Shown: positions 20,349 through 29,180 of the stretch, piece after piece
Layout of the letters: the number at the start of each line of letters is the position of its first letter
Numbering within the stretch: the stretch's first letter is position 1
Notes under the pieces: generated by a model
The model's database searches: none
What the model was told of the DNA's origin: nothing
The model's input: the letters and a program-made list of their open reading frames with translations, nothing else
DNA from: Roseiarcus sp963835955
Lineage (GTDB): Bacteria > Pseudomonadota > Alphaproteobacteria > Rhizobiales > Beijerinckiaceae
Direction: 5' to 3'
DNA: 64,000 bases
NCBI GenBank assembly: GCA_963835955.1
Contig: CAWIHZ010000014.1
Coordinates: forward strand, 168,920-232,919
Position numbers and translations under genes: made by a program

Positions 20349-21632
20349 TCAAAAGCCCTCCGGCCTTCCGACCACCGTCGTATGCAGCGCGCCGTCGCCG
20401 AAGGCGCGATGGGCGGCGCGGCGCGCGCTTTCTTGCGTCACGGCGGCGATCTGCCGGTTGCGCTCGTTGAGCCAGTCCGGCGCCCGGCGTTCGAGCTGGA
20501 TGTGGACGAGCTGCGAGGCGATCTTTCCCGAGGTGTCGAAACGCAAGGGATAGGAGCCGATGAGGTACGTCTTGCCCTTCTCGAGCTCCTCTTCGTTGAG
20601 GCCGTTGAGCGCGACGTCGCGGATCTCGTGCGCGGCCACGTCGAAGGATTCGCGCGCCCGCTCGTTCCTGGTGGTGGTGCCGCCGTAAAAGTAGCCGCCA
20701 TGGTCGAGGGGGTAGAAGGCCCCGAAGATGGTATAGGCGAGGCCCCGCTTCTCGCGCACTTCGCGGAACAGCCGCGAGGTCATCGAGCCCGACCCGCCGA
20801 GCACATGAGCGACGACGACGCTGGCGATATAGTCCGGATCGTCGCGCTTCAAGGCCGGGCGACCGAAGCGGATCGTCGATTGAGGCACGTCGAGATCGAT
20901 CGTGTCGATCGACCCCAGCCCCGCGAACGCCGCCTCGGCGACCGGGGTCAGATCGGCCTTCGCCGGCAGGTCGGCGAACACCTTGTCGATGAGCTTCGCC
21001 GCGCCCTTTTCGTCGATCGCGCCGACGACCGCGATCACGAGTTCGCTGCGCGCCATCTGCCGCTTCGCGGCCGTGACGAGGTCGAGCCGCTCGATGCGAG
21101 CCAAGCTCTCGAGCGTGCCGTCGACCGGCTGGCCATAGGGGTGGCCGGGAAAGGCCTTCGTGCGCCAGTTGCGGTTGGCGACCGAGGCCGGATCGTTGGC
21201 GTCGTGGCGCAGGCGCGCGTTGGCGTATTCGCGCGCGCGCTCGAACGGCTCCTCGTCGAACCGCGGCGCGTTGACCGCGAGGCGCAAGAGTTCGGCGGCG
21301 CGGTCGAGGTTCTTCGTCAGCGTGCGCATGCGTCCGCTCATGTGGTCGCGGTCGCAGTGAAACGACATCTCGACCGCCTTCTCGTCCAGCGCCCGCTGGA
21401 AGCCTTGCGAATCGAGGTCGCCCGCGCCTTCGTCGAGCAGTCCGGTCATCAGCATGCCGAGGCCGGCCTTGTCCGACGGATCCTGCGCGGCGCCCCCGCG
21501 CATGGCGAATTCGAGCGACACCACCGGGACGGTCGAGGATTGGACGTGCCATACTTTTAAGCCCCGCGGGGTCACGATGGTCCCGACGTTGACGGCGGAC
21601 TGGGCGGGGGAGACGACAATGTGCTTCTGCAT
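20349..21632 (-). CDS. M16 family peptidase-like subunit without catalytic motif
   Basis: A 427-residue protein of the insulinase/processing-peptidase fold. It lacks the HxxEH zinc motif: the corresponding segment reads AGLGMLMTGLLDEGAG. The later EVREKRGLAYTI...GGYFYGGTTT region, which binds substrate in the partner, is well conserved. Such non-catalytic subunits pair with an active M16 protein, here the gene directly upstream. ATG 21632 (MQKHIVV) is preferred over the frame's start at 21707, which would add a Pro-rich 25-residue extension. Confidence 0.88.
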   Translation of the reverse strand: MQKHIVVSPAQSAVNVGTIVTPRGLKVWHVQSSTVPVVSLEFAMRGGAAQDPSDKAGLGMLMTGLLDEGAGDLDSQGFQRALDEKAVEMSFHCDRDHMSGRMRTLTKNLDRAAELLRLAVNAPRFDEEPFERAREYANARLRHDANDPASVANRNWRTKAFPGHPYGQPVDGTLESLARIERLDLVTAAKRQMARSELVIAVVGAIDEKGAAKLIDKVFADLPAKADLTPVAEAAFAGLGSIDTIDLDVPQSTIRFGRPALKRDDPDYIASVVVAHVLGGSGSMTSRLFREVREKRGLAYTIFGAFYPLDHGGYFYGGTTTRNERARESFDVAAHEIRDVALNGLNEEELEKGKTYLIGSYPLRFDTSGKIASQLVHIQLERRAPDWLNERNRQIAAVTQESARRAAHRAFGDGALHTTVVGRPEGF

Positions 21633-21712
21633 GGGCGTTTCCAAAGTCTTGGTCGTTGGCTTTTCTTTAAGCGCCGGCGGCGGCGGCGGTGAAGTGAAAA
21701 AATTCAACTTCC

Positions 21713-23008
21713 TTACGCCGCCTGGCTCTCCAGCGGCAGCAGGTGGCCGGTCACGGCGGGCTTGTGGTCGAGCCAGCGGCGCGCCGTCTCGATCGTCGCC
21801 TCAGCCGTGACCGCCTCGATTCTCGCCGGCCATTGCTCTACGTCCTGAAGCGTCAGGCCGACCGCCAGCGACGAGCCGTACCAGCGCGCGAGATCGGACT
21901 GGCTGTCGCGGGCGTAAATCGCGTCGGCGACAAGGCGCGTCTTGGCCCGCTCCAGTTCGCCCGCTTCGACGCCGTCGGTCAGGAACTTCGCCAGCGTCCG
22001 GTCGAAGGCCTTGTCGAGCGTCTCCAGCGTCGTCTCGGGCGTAGGCGTCACATTGAAAATGAACCGGCTCTGGTCGAGCGCGGCGCCGTGGTAATAGGCC
22101 CAGGCCGCGACCGCGAGCTTCTCCTCCATCACCAGAGCGCGATAGAGGAGGCTCGTCTGCCCGCCGCCGAGAAGATGGGCCGCGACTTCGAGCGCCTCCG
22201 CTTCGCCCGGCCCCGCGGTGCGGCAGGACGGCGCCAGATAATGGCGCTGCCAGTTCGGCTGCTCGACCTTGCCGTCGGCGACCGTGACCAGCCGGTTGGC
22301 CACCGTCGGCGGCTCCAGCGGGCGGCTGCGCTCGGGTTTCTTGCCGCGCGGCTTGATCCGGCCGTAGGTCTCCTCGGCGAGCGCGCGCGCCTCGCCCGGC
22401 TCGACGTCGCCGGCAACCACCAGAATGGCGTTCTCGGGCGTATAGAAGCGCCGGTAATAGGCGAGCGCGTCCTCGCGCTTCAGCCCCTCGATCTCGTGCC
22501 CCCAGCCGATGATCGGGATCCCGTAAGGGTGGTGGGTGAAGAGCGTCGCCTGGACCGCCTCGCCGAGCTGGGCGCCGGGGTCGGTGTCGCAATGCATGCG
22601 CCGCTCCTCGAGCACGACGTCGCGCTCCGGCCCGACGATTGCGTCGGTGAGGGTTAGGCCGGTCATGCGGTCGGCCTCGAACTCCATGCAGGCCTTGAGG
22701 CGCTCTCCGGCGACCTGCTGGAAATAGGCGGTGAAATCATTGCCGGTGAAGGCGTTTTCGTGACCCCCGACGTCGGCGACGAATTCGGAGAATTCGCCCT
22801 TGGGATGGCGCTTTGTGCCCTTGAACATCAGATGTTCGAGGAAATGGGCGATCCCCGACTTGCCCGGCGGATCGTCGGCGGCGCCGTTGCGATACCAGAC
22901 CATGTGGGTGACCACCGGCGCGCGATGATCCGGGATTACCACCATTTCGAGGCCGTTGGCGAGGGTGAAATGGGCGACGTGCGCCGCTGAGGCAGAGGGT
23001 GACGACAT
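21713..23008 (-). CDS. Zinc-dependent M16 peptidase
   Basis: A 431-residue active-type M16 metallopeptidase. The inverted zinc motif HFLEH (in GIAHFLEHLMFKGT, about residue 51) supplies two His and the catalytic Glu. The distal Glu ligand is in the downstream EERRMHCDT helix region. No signal peptide is evident, so location is uncertain, although related pairs are often exported. It is followed after 80 bases by the non-catalytic subunit, suggesting a heterodimer like mitochondrial processing peptidase or the PqqF-like pairs. Confidence 0.92.
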   Translation of the reverse strand: MSSPSASAAHVAHFTLANGLEMVVIPDHRAPVVTHMVWYRNGAADDPPGKSGIAHFLEHLMFKGTKRHPKGEFSEFVADVGGHENAFTGNDFTAYFQQVAGERLKACMEFEADRMTGLTLTDAIVGPERDVVLEERRMHCDTDPGAQLGEAVQATLFTHHPYGIPIIGWGHEIEGLKREDALAYYRRFYTPENAILVVAGDVEPGEARALAEETYGRIKPRGKKPERSRPLEPPTVANRLVTVADGKVEQPNWQRHYLAPSCRTAGPGEAEALEVAAHLLGGGQTSLLYRALVMEEKLAVAAWAYYHGAALDQSRFIFNVTPTPETTLETLDKAFDRTLAKFLTDGVEAGELERAKTRLVADAIYARDSQSDLARWYGSSLAVGLTLQDVEQWPARIEAVTAEATIETARRWLDHKPAVTGHLLPLESQAA

Positions 23009-23438
23009 CGCAATCCGTTTCGGTTGTTCGAGTCATGCCACGATGGCTGCGGCGCGGCGCGATCGTGACCATTGAGCGACATATAAGCCGCATTTCCGCA
23101 TCCCGCCAGTCGGGCTGAGGGTGGTGGAGGGACGCGCGCTCGCCTGGGGTTGCTCTCTACCGGTCTTCGGGCCGCTCGACAGAGACGACGCTGCTCGCGC
23201 CGACGAGATCGAGATCGAGCGCCGCCCGCCGCGCTGGCGCCCGCGGCGTGCGCGTCTTGCCCTTACCCTTGGTCAAATTCGATGACGCCGGCCTCATGCA
23301 GCTTCTTGAGCGTGTGCGAGAAGTTGGAGACCGGGTTACGCTGACAGCGCATTGGATTGCCCTTGCCGCCTCCCGAGCCGAGGGCGGGCTGGTCCCCTCG
23401 GCCGACGAAGAAAAAATGGTTGCGCTATCACCGTAACT
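23009..23438. other. Interval with a possible gene remnant (minus strand)
   Basis: No intact gene. On the minus strand, one frame from about 23435 to 23264 reads FFFVGRGDQPALGSGGGKGNP and then PVSNFSHTLKKLHEAGVIEFDQG before a TAA. In another frame GKTRTPRA...ALDLDLVGASSVVSVERPED continues to about 23155. The second part follows naturally on the first, as if one base change had broken a small gene. I do not recognise the family. Confidence 0.3.
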
Positions 23439-23741
23439 TCAAGGCCGAGGCTCAGCGGGAGTCAGGGGCCGGCGAAAGGCGACGACTTTCCGATCCGTCG
23501 AGAAATCGCCGCCGATCGCCATGCCGATCGGATTGTCCAGGCCGGCGGACTTTCCCCTTTGGCGCACAACCGCCAACGCAACGCGGCTCCAATATCGCAT
23601 GGCCCCGAAATTGTTGGCGTCGCGCTCCATTAATCGCGCCTCGGAGTAGGCCGCCGCATCCCCGATCTCGCGAATGAGCTCCGCCGCCTCGGCCTCGATT
23701 GCTTCGACCCTCTCGCGCCGACGACGCAGCCAGAACAGCAT
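23439..23741 (-). CDS. Small hypothetical protein
   Basis: 100 residues from ATG 23741, preceded by a GA-rich Shine-Dalgarno. The N-terminus is basic (MLFWLRRRRERVE). An acidic helix EAIEAEAAELIREIGDAAAYSEARLMERDA follows, and then WSRVALAVVRQ. The pattern resembles short uncharacterised proteins of Rhizobiales. No domain or catalytic motif is recognisable. The frame is open further upstream, but that part is Arg-rich out-of-frame-like sequence. Confidence 0.6.
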   Translation of the reverse strand: MLFWLRRRRERVEAIEAEAAELIREIGDAAAYSEARLMERDANNFGAMRYWSRVALAVVRQRGKSAGLDNPIGMAIGGDFSTDRKVVAFRRPLTPAEPRP

Positions 23742-24540
23742 CCCCAACCCCTCTTCCCCAAGCGGGCGGTCCGCATGTGAACCGTCCGCCATCATTGTCC
23801 GAGCGTATCGGCGGCGCGATCTTCCGCAGCGGGAACGCCCCCCGCGACCAGTCAACAGTCGTCGCCCAAAACGAATGGCGTAATATAATAGCGCAGGAGC
23901 TCGATCTGTGAGCTACGTCACTGCGCGGGTCGCCGCCGGCGGGACTGCGGCAAGCCGGAGAATTATGCAGGCGTCCGCCAACATTGCGGGCATGAGCGCC
24001 TGAAACAGAGCTACGGTCGGCTCAATCCGACCTTGACAACCGCCCGGTTGCAAGTGGCGCATGATATGCTATACTCAAAGGTAGAGCCGGGGTAGGCGGT
24101 GTATCGGGGACTATGCCGCACCGGAGGCGACTTATGCCCATTTCTTACGCCCGGCTCCCCACCAGTCTTCGCGCTCTCGCGTGAGCCCGACCGGGCGGCC
24201 GCCCTTACACGTCAACGGCCATTGTTTGACGCCGCACTGTGAATCGAACCGATCGACGTTACGCACGTTGTAGAGTCAGCGTTACGGCGGTACGGTAGTG
24301 GAGTGCGCACCTCGGGTGAGACGCGCCAATTGAGCGACGGGGCAGCGCGAGCGGGTGGCCGGCGCGGCGACACAATTTTCGAAAATCATTTTTTCTCGAC
24401 AAACTCTTTGAGAAAATCAGAAGTCATGTTATGGTCTTCGTCGTCGCTGGATCGAGGCGCGCCTGGCGCGCCGAGGGCAGCGGCCGCTTTTAAGCCTTGC
24501 GGGCGAGTTGACACGCTGAAAAACGGCGAGGGGCACGTAG
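23742..24540. other. Gene-free interval, first part
   Basis: About 800 bases in which I find no convincing frame. GAATCGAACC at 24240-24249 recalls a tRNA T-loop on the minus strand, but no acceptor or anticodon stem can be built around it. The remainder of this 1.5-kb gap is described in the entries for 24541-25258. Confidence 0.4.
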
Positions 24541-24641
24541 TCTTTAAACAGCCGGCATGGTTTGGGGCTGGCGCCACGCTCGATCGGATTCGAAACCGGA
24601 ATCGGTTCCGAGCGGGCGCCCATGCCGGGACGTCTTAAAGC
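24541..24641. other. Long imperfect stem-loop
   Basis: Nested inverted repeats fold into one arm: CTTTAA (24542-24547) with TTAAAG (24635-24640); CCGGCATGG (24552-24560) with CCATGCCGG (24620-24628); GGCGCC (24570-24575) with GGCGCC (24615-24620); GCTCG (24578-24582) with CGAGC (24609-24613). The coaxial order and small bulges look like a structured RNA or a mobile-element end. No coding frame explains it. Confidence 0.5.
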
Positions 24642-24665
24642 AAAGCCCAGTCCGGCCCTCAGTTC

Positions 24666-24684
24666 CATCCCCGTATTGGGGATG
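24666..24684. other. Perfect 7-bp hairpin
   Basis: CATCCCC (24666-24672) and GGGGATG (24678-24684) enclose the loop GTATT. It lies between the two larger stem-loops of this interval and has no T-run, so it is not a typical terminator. Confidence 0.45.
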
Positions 24685-24714
24685 ATCCGGGGGCGAAGCG
24701 CGGCTCACGGGTCT

Positions 24715-24812
24715 CGCTAAGGGCCACGCGGTCGACGAATCGGCGCCAAATGGCGCCGCAAGCGATTGAAAAGACGCAATCCGCGGCTGAAAATGGCGCC
24801 AGCCCCTTAGCG
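24715..24812. ncRNA. Candidate structured RNA: three nested perfect stems
   Basis: A 9-bp outer stem pairs CGCTAAGGG (24715-24723) with CCCTTAGCG (24804-24812). A 5-bp stem pairs CGCGG (24727-24731) with CCGCG (24781-24785). The inner hairpin CGGCGCC-AAAT-GGCGCCG (24741-24758) has seven pairs. All pairs are Watson-Crick. The strand cannot be decided, and no protein frame lies here. It matches no riboswitch or small RNA class I can name. Confidence 0.35.
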
Positions 24813-25258
24813 GAACTTAAAAGAACGGATCGGGGGTCGAGAAAGGGAATAAAGGGAGCAACTGCCCGGCGCCTCCACTTTTAGAGGCCAAAACAGCGCA
24901 TTTCCGTTTCGGCGGGGCGGCGATGCCGCCAACAAGGGTGAATCTCAATCGCGAACAAAGCCTGATCGCCAGCGGCGCACGCTGGTCGCTTTCCTGCTTT
25001 CACGCCGAGCGGAGGGGGCGCTTGGGAGTTGCTTTTTTCGTTCGGTTTCGCCGTAAGTCATTGAAAAGCGCCGATTCGCGCGAGAGAATCCAAGCAAATC
25101 CAAGGTTCTTTTTAATTGGTTTTCCTTGGTTTTTCTTGGTTCTGTTTGGTTGGATTTGGATTGGCTTGGAAAAATTTGGCGAGCCTTCCGCGGACAATCC
25201 GCCTTGGGTCGACAACACATTTAATATATGTGTTTAAGGCGCCGGGCCGGGCCAGGGC
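24813..25258. other. Gene-free interval, last part
   Basis: No gene recognised. It holds the phased TTGG array listed separately and ends with a GC-rich stretch just after the stop of the MetE-like gene. Confidence 0.4.
25116..25179. repeat. TTGG repeated seven times with a 10-bp period
   Basis: TTGG occurs at 25116, 25126, 25136, 25146, 25156, 25166 and 25176, exactly ten bases apart. The filler is T-rich at first and becomes mixed later. The complement CCAA occurs at 25090 and 25100, also ten bases apart. The tract is strikingly T/G-rich in a GC-rich genome. A 10-bp period is close to one helical turn and is not a codon period. Confidence 0.8.
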
Positions 25259-26287
25259 CTACTTCGCCGCCAGTTCCGCCCGCACGATGCGGGCCCCTTC
25301 GACCATCGCCTTCATCTTGCCGAACGCGGCCTCGCGCGGCAGGTACTTGAGCCCGCAGTCGGGCGCGACGATGATGTCCTCGGGGCTGCGGTAGGCGAAC
25401 GCCCGGCGGATGCGCGCCGCCACCGTCTCCGGCGTCTCGATCTTGGACGTCGAGAGGTCAATGACGCCGAGGATGATCTTCTGGTCCGGCAGATCGGCCA
25501 GCACGGCGCAGTCGAGATTGGACTGCGCCGTCTCGATCGAGACCTGCATGCAGCGACAGCTCCTGAGCTGCTTGAGGAACGAATAGGCGCTCGGCCGCTC
25601 GTGGATGATCGCGGCGTAGCCGAAGCAGAGATGCACCGCGGTCGCGCCGACGACGCCGTCGAGCGCCCGGTTCAGCGCGGCGAGACCGTATTCCTCCGCC
25701 GGGCCCGGCCGCGCCTGCATGTAGGGCTCGTCGATCTGGACCACGTCCGCCCCGGCCGCGAACAGATCCTTAATCTCGGCGTTGACCGCGTCTGCGTAGT
25801 CCATCGCCGCGTCGGCGACGTTCGGGTAGAAGTCGTTCTGCGCCTGCTGGCTCATGGTGAACGGACCGGGCACCGTCATCTTGACCGTGCGCGCGGTGTG
25901 CTTGCGCAGGAAGTTCAGGTCGTCGACCTCGATCGCGTGCTTGCGGCGGATTTTGCCGACGATGCGCGGCACCGGATTGGGATGGCCCGAACGGTCTAGC
26001 GCGACGCCCGGAGTGTCGATGTCGATTCCCTCGAGCGCGGTCGCGAAGCGGTTCGAATAGCTCTCGCGCCGGATTTCGCCGTCGGTGACGATGTCCAACC
26101 CGGCGTCCTCCTGCGCCCTGATCGCGAGCACGGTTGCGTCGTCCTGCGCCTCGGCCAGATAGGGTTCGGGAATGCGCCACAGCTCCTTGGCCCGGACCCG
26201 CGGCGGAAAGCGCCCCGCGAGCTTGGCGCGGTCGATCAGCCATTCGGGCTGCGCGTAGGAGCCGACCAGCGTCGTTGGCAAAAGCAT
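25259..26287 (-). CDS. MetE-like cobalamin-independent methyltransferase
   Basis: A 342-residue single-domain protein with the catalytic (C-terminal) barrel of methionine synthase II. Zinc ligands expected for the family are visible as His-x-Cys (VHLCFGY, about residue 219) and the Cys of VAPDCGLKYLPREAA near the end; QIDEP and VTDGEIRRESY are further family motifs. Short MetE-like proteins usually do not make methionine from methyltetrahydrofolate and may use other methyl donors. The same strand carries a creatininase and a RidA gene nearby, so a catabolic role is possible. Confidence 0.85.
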   Translation of the reverse strand: MLLPTTLVGSYAQPEWLIDRAKLAGRFPPRVRAKELWRIPEPYLAEAQDDATVLAIRAQEDAGLDIVTDGEIRRESYSNRFATALEGIDIDTPGVALDRSGHPNPVPRIVGKIRRKHAIEVDDLNFLRKHTARTVKMTVPGPFTMSQQAQNDFYPNVADAAMDYADAVNAEIKDLFAAGADVVQIDEPYMQARPGPAEEYGLAALNRALDGVVGATAVHLCFGYAAIIHERPSAYSFLKQLRSCRCMQVSIETAQSNLDCAVLADLPDQKIILGVIDLSTSKIETPETVAARIRRAFAYRSPEDIIVAPDCGLKYLPREAAFGKMKAMVEGARIVRAELAAK

Positions 26288-26395
26288 GAACGTCCTCCCC
26301 TCGCCGGCCGCATGGGATCGGGCGCGGCTCGTCCAAGCCCATCCTGACCGCGTCAGCCACGACTGACAAGGACAGGCGGGCGCCGCCCCTTAGGC

Positions 26396-27772
26396 TTACG
26401 AGCGGAAATAGCCGCTGGCGTAGATGGCGACAAGAAAACTGACGACGGCGACCGCCAGGGCGGCGCGGTTCGGACGGCTGGCGGAAGACCTCTCCAGCAT
26501 CGCGTCGCGCGGGTCCTTGGGATCGTAGTAGATCACCGCCGGACTGCCTTTCGGGTAGCGGGCCGCGATTTTCTCCGCTTCGGCGAGCGTGAGTTCGCCC
26601 TGATCGTCCGACGCGATCGTGCGACCGCGGAACTGCCGCTCGTGGACGAGGTAGGCGTATTCCACCACCGGAGAATAGCATGTTTGTCGACCGCGATTGT
26701 CGCTTTCCGTTCGACTGTCCACGATCGTGCCGTTGACGGACGACCAGGGCTTTTCATTTTGCTTGGCGATGATCAGCGAACCAAAATACGCCATGAGCGA
26801 AAGCGCCCCGACGATCGCGGCCAAGAGGGAGACGCGGCCGTGCCCGGTCTCCCACATCGGCGCGATCGCGCTGTCATAGTGCTTGACCAGCCAGTAACCG
26901 CAAAATCCAATCGCCGCGAGGCTCGTCAAGGTCGTGCCGCAGCCCTGAACGGGAAGGAGAGCCGGGGCGCCGCGCTCGAGGACGCAATTCTCGGGGTCGG
27001 AGGGATCGTAATAGACCGCTACAGCGGCGCCGACCGGATAGCGCGCCAGCGTCGCCTCGATATTGGCCCCGCCCGTATCCTCGCCGACCGCGATGCGCTT
27101 ACCCGTGTACGTCTGGCCGTTAGCCGCAAACTCATATTCGATCGCCGGGAAATTGATCAGCTGCGTCGCCTTGCCCGAAGGCCTTTGATGTCTCGTCGCG
27201 ACGGCCGCTTTGGTGATCCGCCCCGCAGCTTGCGGCCAACCGGCGACGCGACGCAGCTGCAACAGCTTGTTGACGATCATCGCCAGCAGCAGGACCGCCA
27301 TCGGCCCGCCTACGATCACGGCGATCGTAAGCCAGCCGTAGTCGTCGGGACCGCCTTTCGGCAGCCAGCGCACAATGAGCGGCAATCCGAAGAACGAACC
27401 AGCGACCAGGGCGATTGCCCAGGTCGGAGGCTTCGAGGTGATGCGGCGCGCGGCCCGCGCGCGCGCCCCCGGCGCCTGCTCGGCGACAAAGTTCGCTCCG
27501 TCCCTCCAGTCGGTGTCGCCGTTGAGATATTTGCAAAGGATGTCTTTGAGGCCGTTCGCGTCGACCGGCGCCGCCGCGGTGAAGCGTTGGCCGCGATCGA
27601 CGAACGTCACGGCATAAAGCCCTGCCGGCGACGCGACCGCTTCCATATGATCATCTTCGCCATTGTCGAGATTGATCCGCCAGCCGGCCTCGCGCGGCGC
27701 AGTCTCGATGGCGCGCTCGACGTCGGCGAGTTGAGGATCGGCGACGACCGAATCTCCAAACTTCAGCGCCAT
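26396..27772 (-). CDS. DUF3592 membrane protein
   Basis: A 458-residue protein with an N-terminal soluble part of about 130 residues, then two membrane-anchored repeats. Each repeat has two or so hydrophobic helices and a beta-rich segment. In each, Y-Y-D-P (VYYDPSDPENCVLE and IYYDPKDPRDAMLE) follows a G-x-Y/F-x-G pattern (GQTYTGKRI and ERQFRGRTI), the mark of DUF3592. The function is unknown. ATG 27772 has a GGGGGAG Shine-Dalgarno seven bases upstream; the longer frame is rejected. It separates the MetE-like gene from the creatininase gene. Confidence 0.8.
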   Translation of the reverse strand: MALKFGDSVVADPQLADVERAIETAPREAGWRINLDNGEDDHMEAVASPAGLYAVTFVDRGQRFTAAAPVDANGLKDILCKYLNGDTDWRDGANFVAEQAPGARARAARRITSKPPTWAIALVAGSFFGLPLIVRWLPKGGPDDYGWLTIAVIVGGPMAVLLLAMIVNKLLQLRRVAGWPQAAGRITKAAVATRHQRPSGKATQLINFPAIEYEFAANGQTYTGKRIAVGEDTGGANIEATLARYPVGAAVAVYYDPSDPENCVLERGAPALLPVQGCGTTLTSLAAIGFCGYWLVKHYDSAIAPMWETGHGRVSLLAAIVGALSLMAYFGSLIIAKQNEKPWSSVNGTIVDSRTESDNRGRQTCYSPVVEYAYLVHERQFRGRTIASDDQGELTLAEAEKIAARYPKGSPAVIYYDPKDPRDAMLERSSASRPNRAALAVAVVSFLVAIYASGYFRS

Positions 27773-27902
27773 GCGCCCGCTCCCCCTTCGGCGCCGCAAT
27801 TGCAACGACTGACTATGGCCGAGGATCGCGTCAAAGACCACCCCGGCGGCGTCCCGCTGACGCGCCGCTCGTTACCCGGGCCCGACCGACGCAAATCCGC
27901 CG

Positions 27903-28715
27903 TCAGCGGCGCGCCAGAGGTCCCCGGCCGAGGCGATCGAGATCGAAGGCGAGCACGTCCCGCAGCAGTTCGAGAAAGCCGTCAACGCCGCATTCGGCGC
28001 AGGCTTCGCCCTTGGCCGCGGTCGCGTTGGCGGCGTCGCCCACCGCGCCCAGCTCGTTGAGATCGCTCGACATCCAGCCGATGCCGATCGGCTGGGTGAC
28101 CCGTAGCCGCTTGAACTCCTCCTCGATCGCGACCGCCGCGCTGACGAAATTCCGCGCCTCGCCCATTCGCACGAGCTCCGGCCTGAAAGCGAGCATCAGC
28201 GAGGTCTCGGCGTCTCCTCCATGAATCCCATGCGCACGCTCCTCAGCCGAAAACAGGCCTTCCGGGTAACCCAGCGTATGCCAGGCCGCCTGGACGGCCA
28301 GCATCCGGTGGCGAACCCGCAACTCGCGCACAACTGCACCGATGACCGGAACATTGCCGCCGTGCGAATTGATGACGATGAGCTTGCGGCAGCCGGTTCG
28401 GGCGACGCTGTCGCCGATCTCGATCCAGGCGCGGGCGACCGTCTCCAGCGAAAAGGTCAATGTGCCGGGAAACTCGATGTGCTCGTTCGACTTGCCGATC
28501 GCCTGCACGGGCAGAAACAGGACCGGCATGTCGTCGCGAACGCGCTCGACCGCCCGCGCGAGATAGCCTTGGTTGATGAACGTATCGACGCCGACCGGCA
28601 GATGCGGCCCGTGCTGCTCGATCGCCGCCACTGGCAATACCGCGATGACCTTGCTCATGTCGGCGGCGGCGAAGTCCCGCCAGCTCATTTCCGCCCAAAA
28701 CTTGGTCGGCAGCAT
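27903..28715 (-). CDS. Creatininase family amidohydrolase
   Basis: A 270-residue metal-dependent amidase-like protein. EQHGPHLPVGVD (about residue 33), INSHGGN and HGGDAETSLM carry the Glu, His and Asp ligands of the two-metal site. Family members open cyclic amides such as creatinine or formamido-pyrimidines. The substrate here is not known. It is 17 bases downstream of ridA on the same strand, so they are probably co-transcribed. Confidence 0.88.
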   Translation of the reverse strand: MLPTKFWAEMSWRDFAAADMSKVIAVLPVAAIEQHGPHLPVGVDTFINQGYLARAVERVRDDMPVLFLPVQAIGKSNEHIEFPGTLTFSLETVARAWIEIGDSVARTGCRKLIVINSHGGNVPVIGAVVRELRVRHRMLAVQAAWHTLGYPEGLFSAEERAHGIHGGDAETSLMLAFRPELVRMGEARNFVSAAVAIEEEFKRLRVTQPIGIGWMSSDLNELGAVGDAANATAAKGEACAECGVDGFLELLRDVLAFDLDRLGRGPLARR

Positions 28716-28732
28716 CAGGCCCTCCTCAGTCT

Positions 28733-29119
28733 TCAGCCCGCACGCGCGGCGATGGCCTCGATCTCGACCTTGAATTCCGGCCGGGCGAATCCCTGCACGA
28801 TCATCAGCGTCGAGGCCGGCGGCGGGGCGCCGACAAATTCATCGCGCACCTTCATATAGCCGCTCAAATGCTGAGCCGAGGAGACATAGGCGTTGAGGCG
28901 CACGAGGTCGGCCAGCGTCATGCCCGCTTCGCCGAGGATCGCCGCGATCGCGCGAAAGCAGAGGCGCGTCTGTTCTTCAACTGTCTCGGGAACGGCGCCG
29001 TCCCGGTCGACGCCCAGTTGGCCGGAGCAAAAAACGACGCGGCTCCCCGGTTCGACCGCGACCCCGTGCGCGTAATTGGCGAAAGGCGGGTGGATCGACG
29101 CCGGGTTCAGTCTGCGCAT
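28733..29119 (-). CDS. RidA family protein (Rid/YjgF/UK114)
   Basis: A 128-residue protein with SGQLGVDRDG near residue 32, LNAYVSS and the C-terminal FARPEFKVEIEAIA, which includes the Arg that binds the imine or keto-acid carboxylate. RidA proteins hydrolyse reactive enamines and imines made by PLP enzymes or amine catabolism, which fits the neighbouring creatininase. ATG 29119 matches the usual start; the frame beyond it runs back into the IS element. Confidence 0.88.
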   Translation of the reverse strand: MRRLNPASIHPPFANYAHGVAVEPGSRVVFCSGQLGVDRDGAVPETVEEQTRLCFRAIAAILGEAGMTLADLVRLNAYVSSAQHLSGYMKVRDEFVGAPPPASTLMIVQGFARPEFKVEIEAIAARAG

Positions 29120-29180
29120 CGAGAGCTGATCTCCGATATGCTCGCCCTGGCGTCGCACGCAAACCAAGGCCGAGCCACAA

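Noticed and set aside
24235..24300. A T-loop-like GGTTCGATTC on the minus strand suggesting a tRNA
   Set aside because: Flanking bases do not form T-stem, acceptor or anticodon stems.
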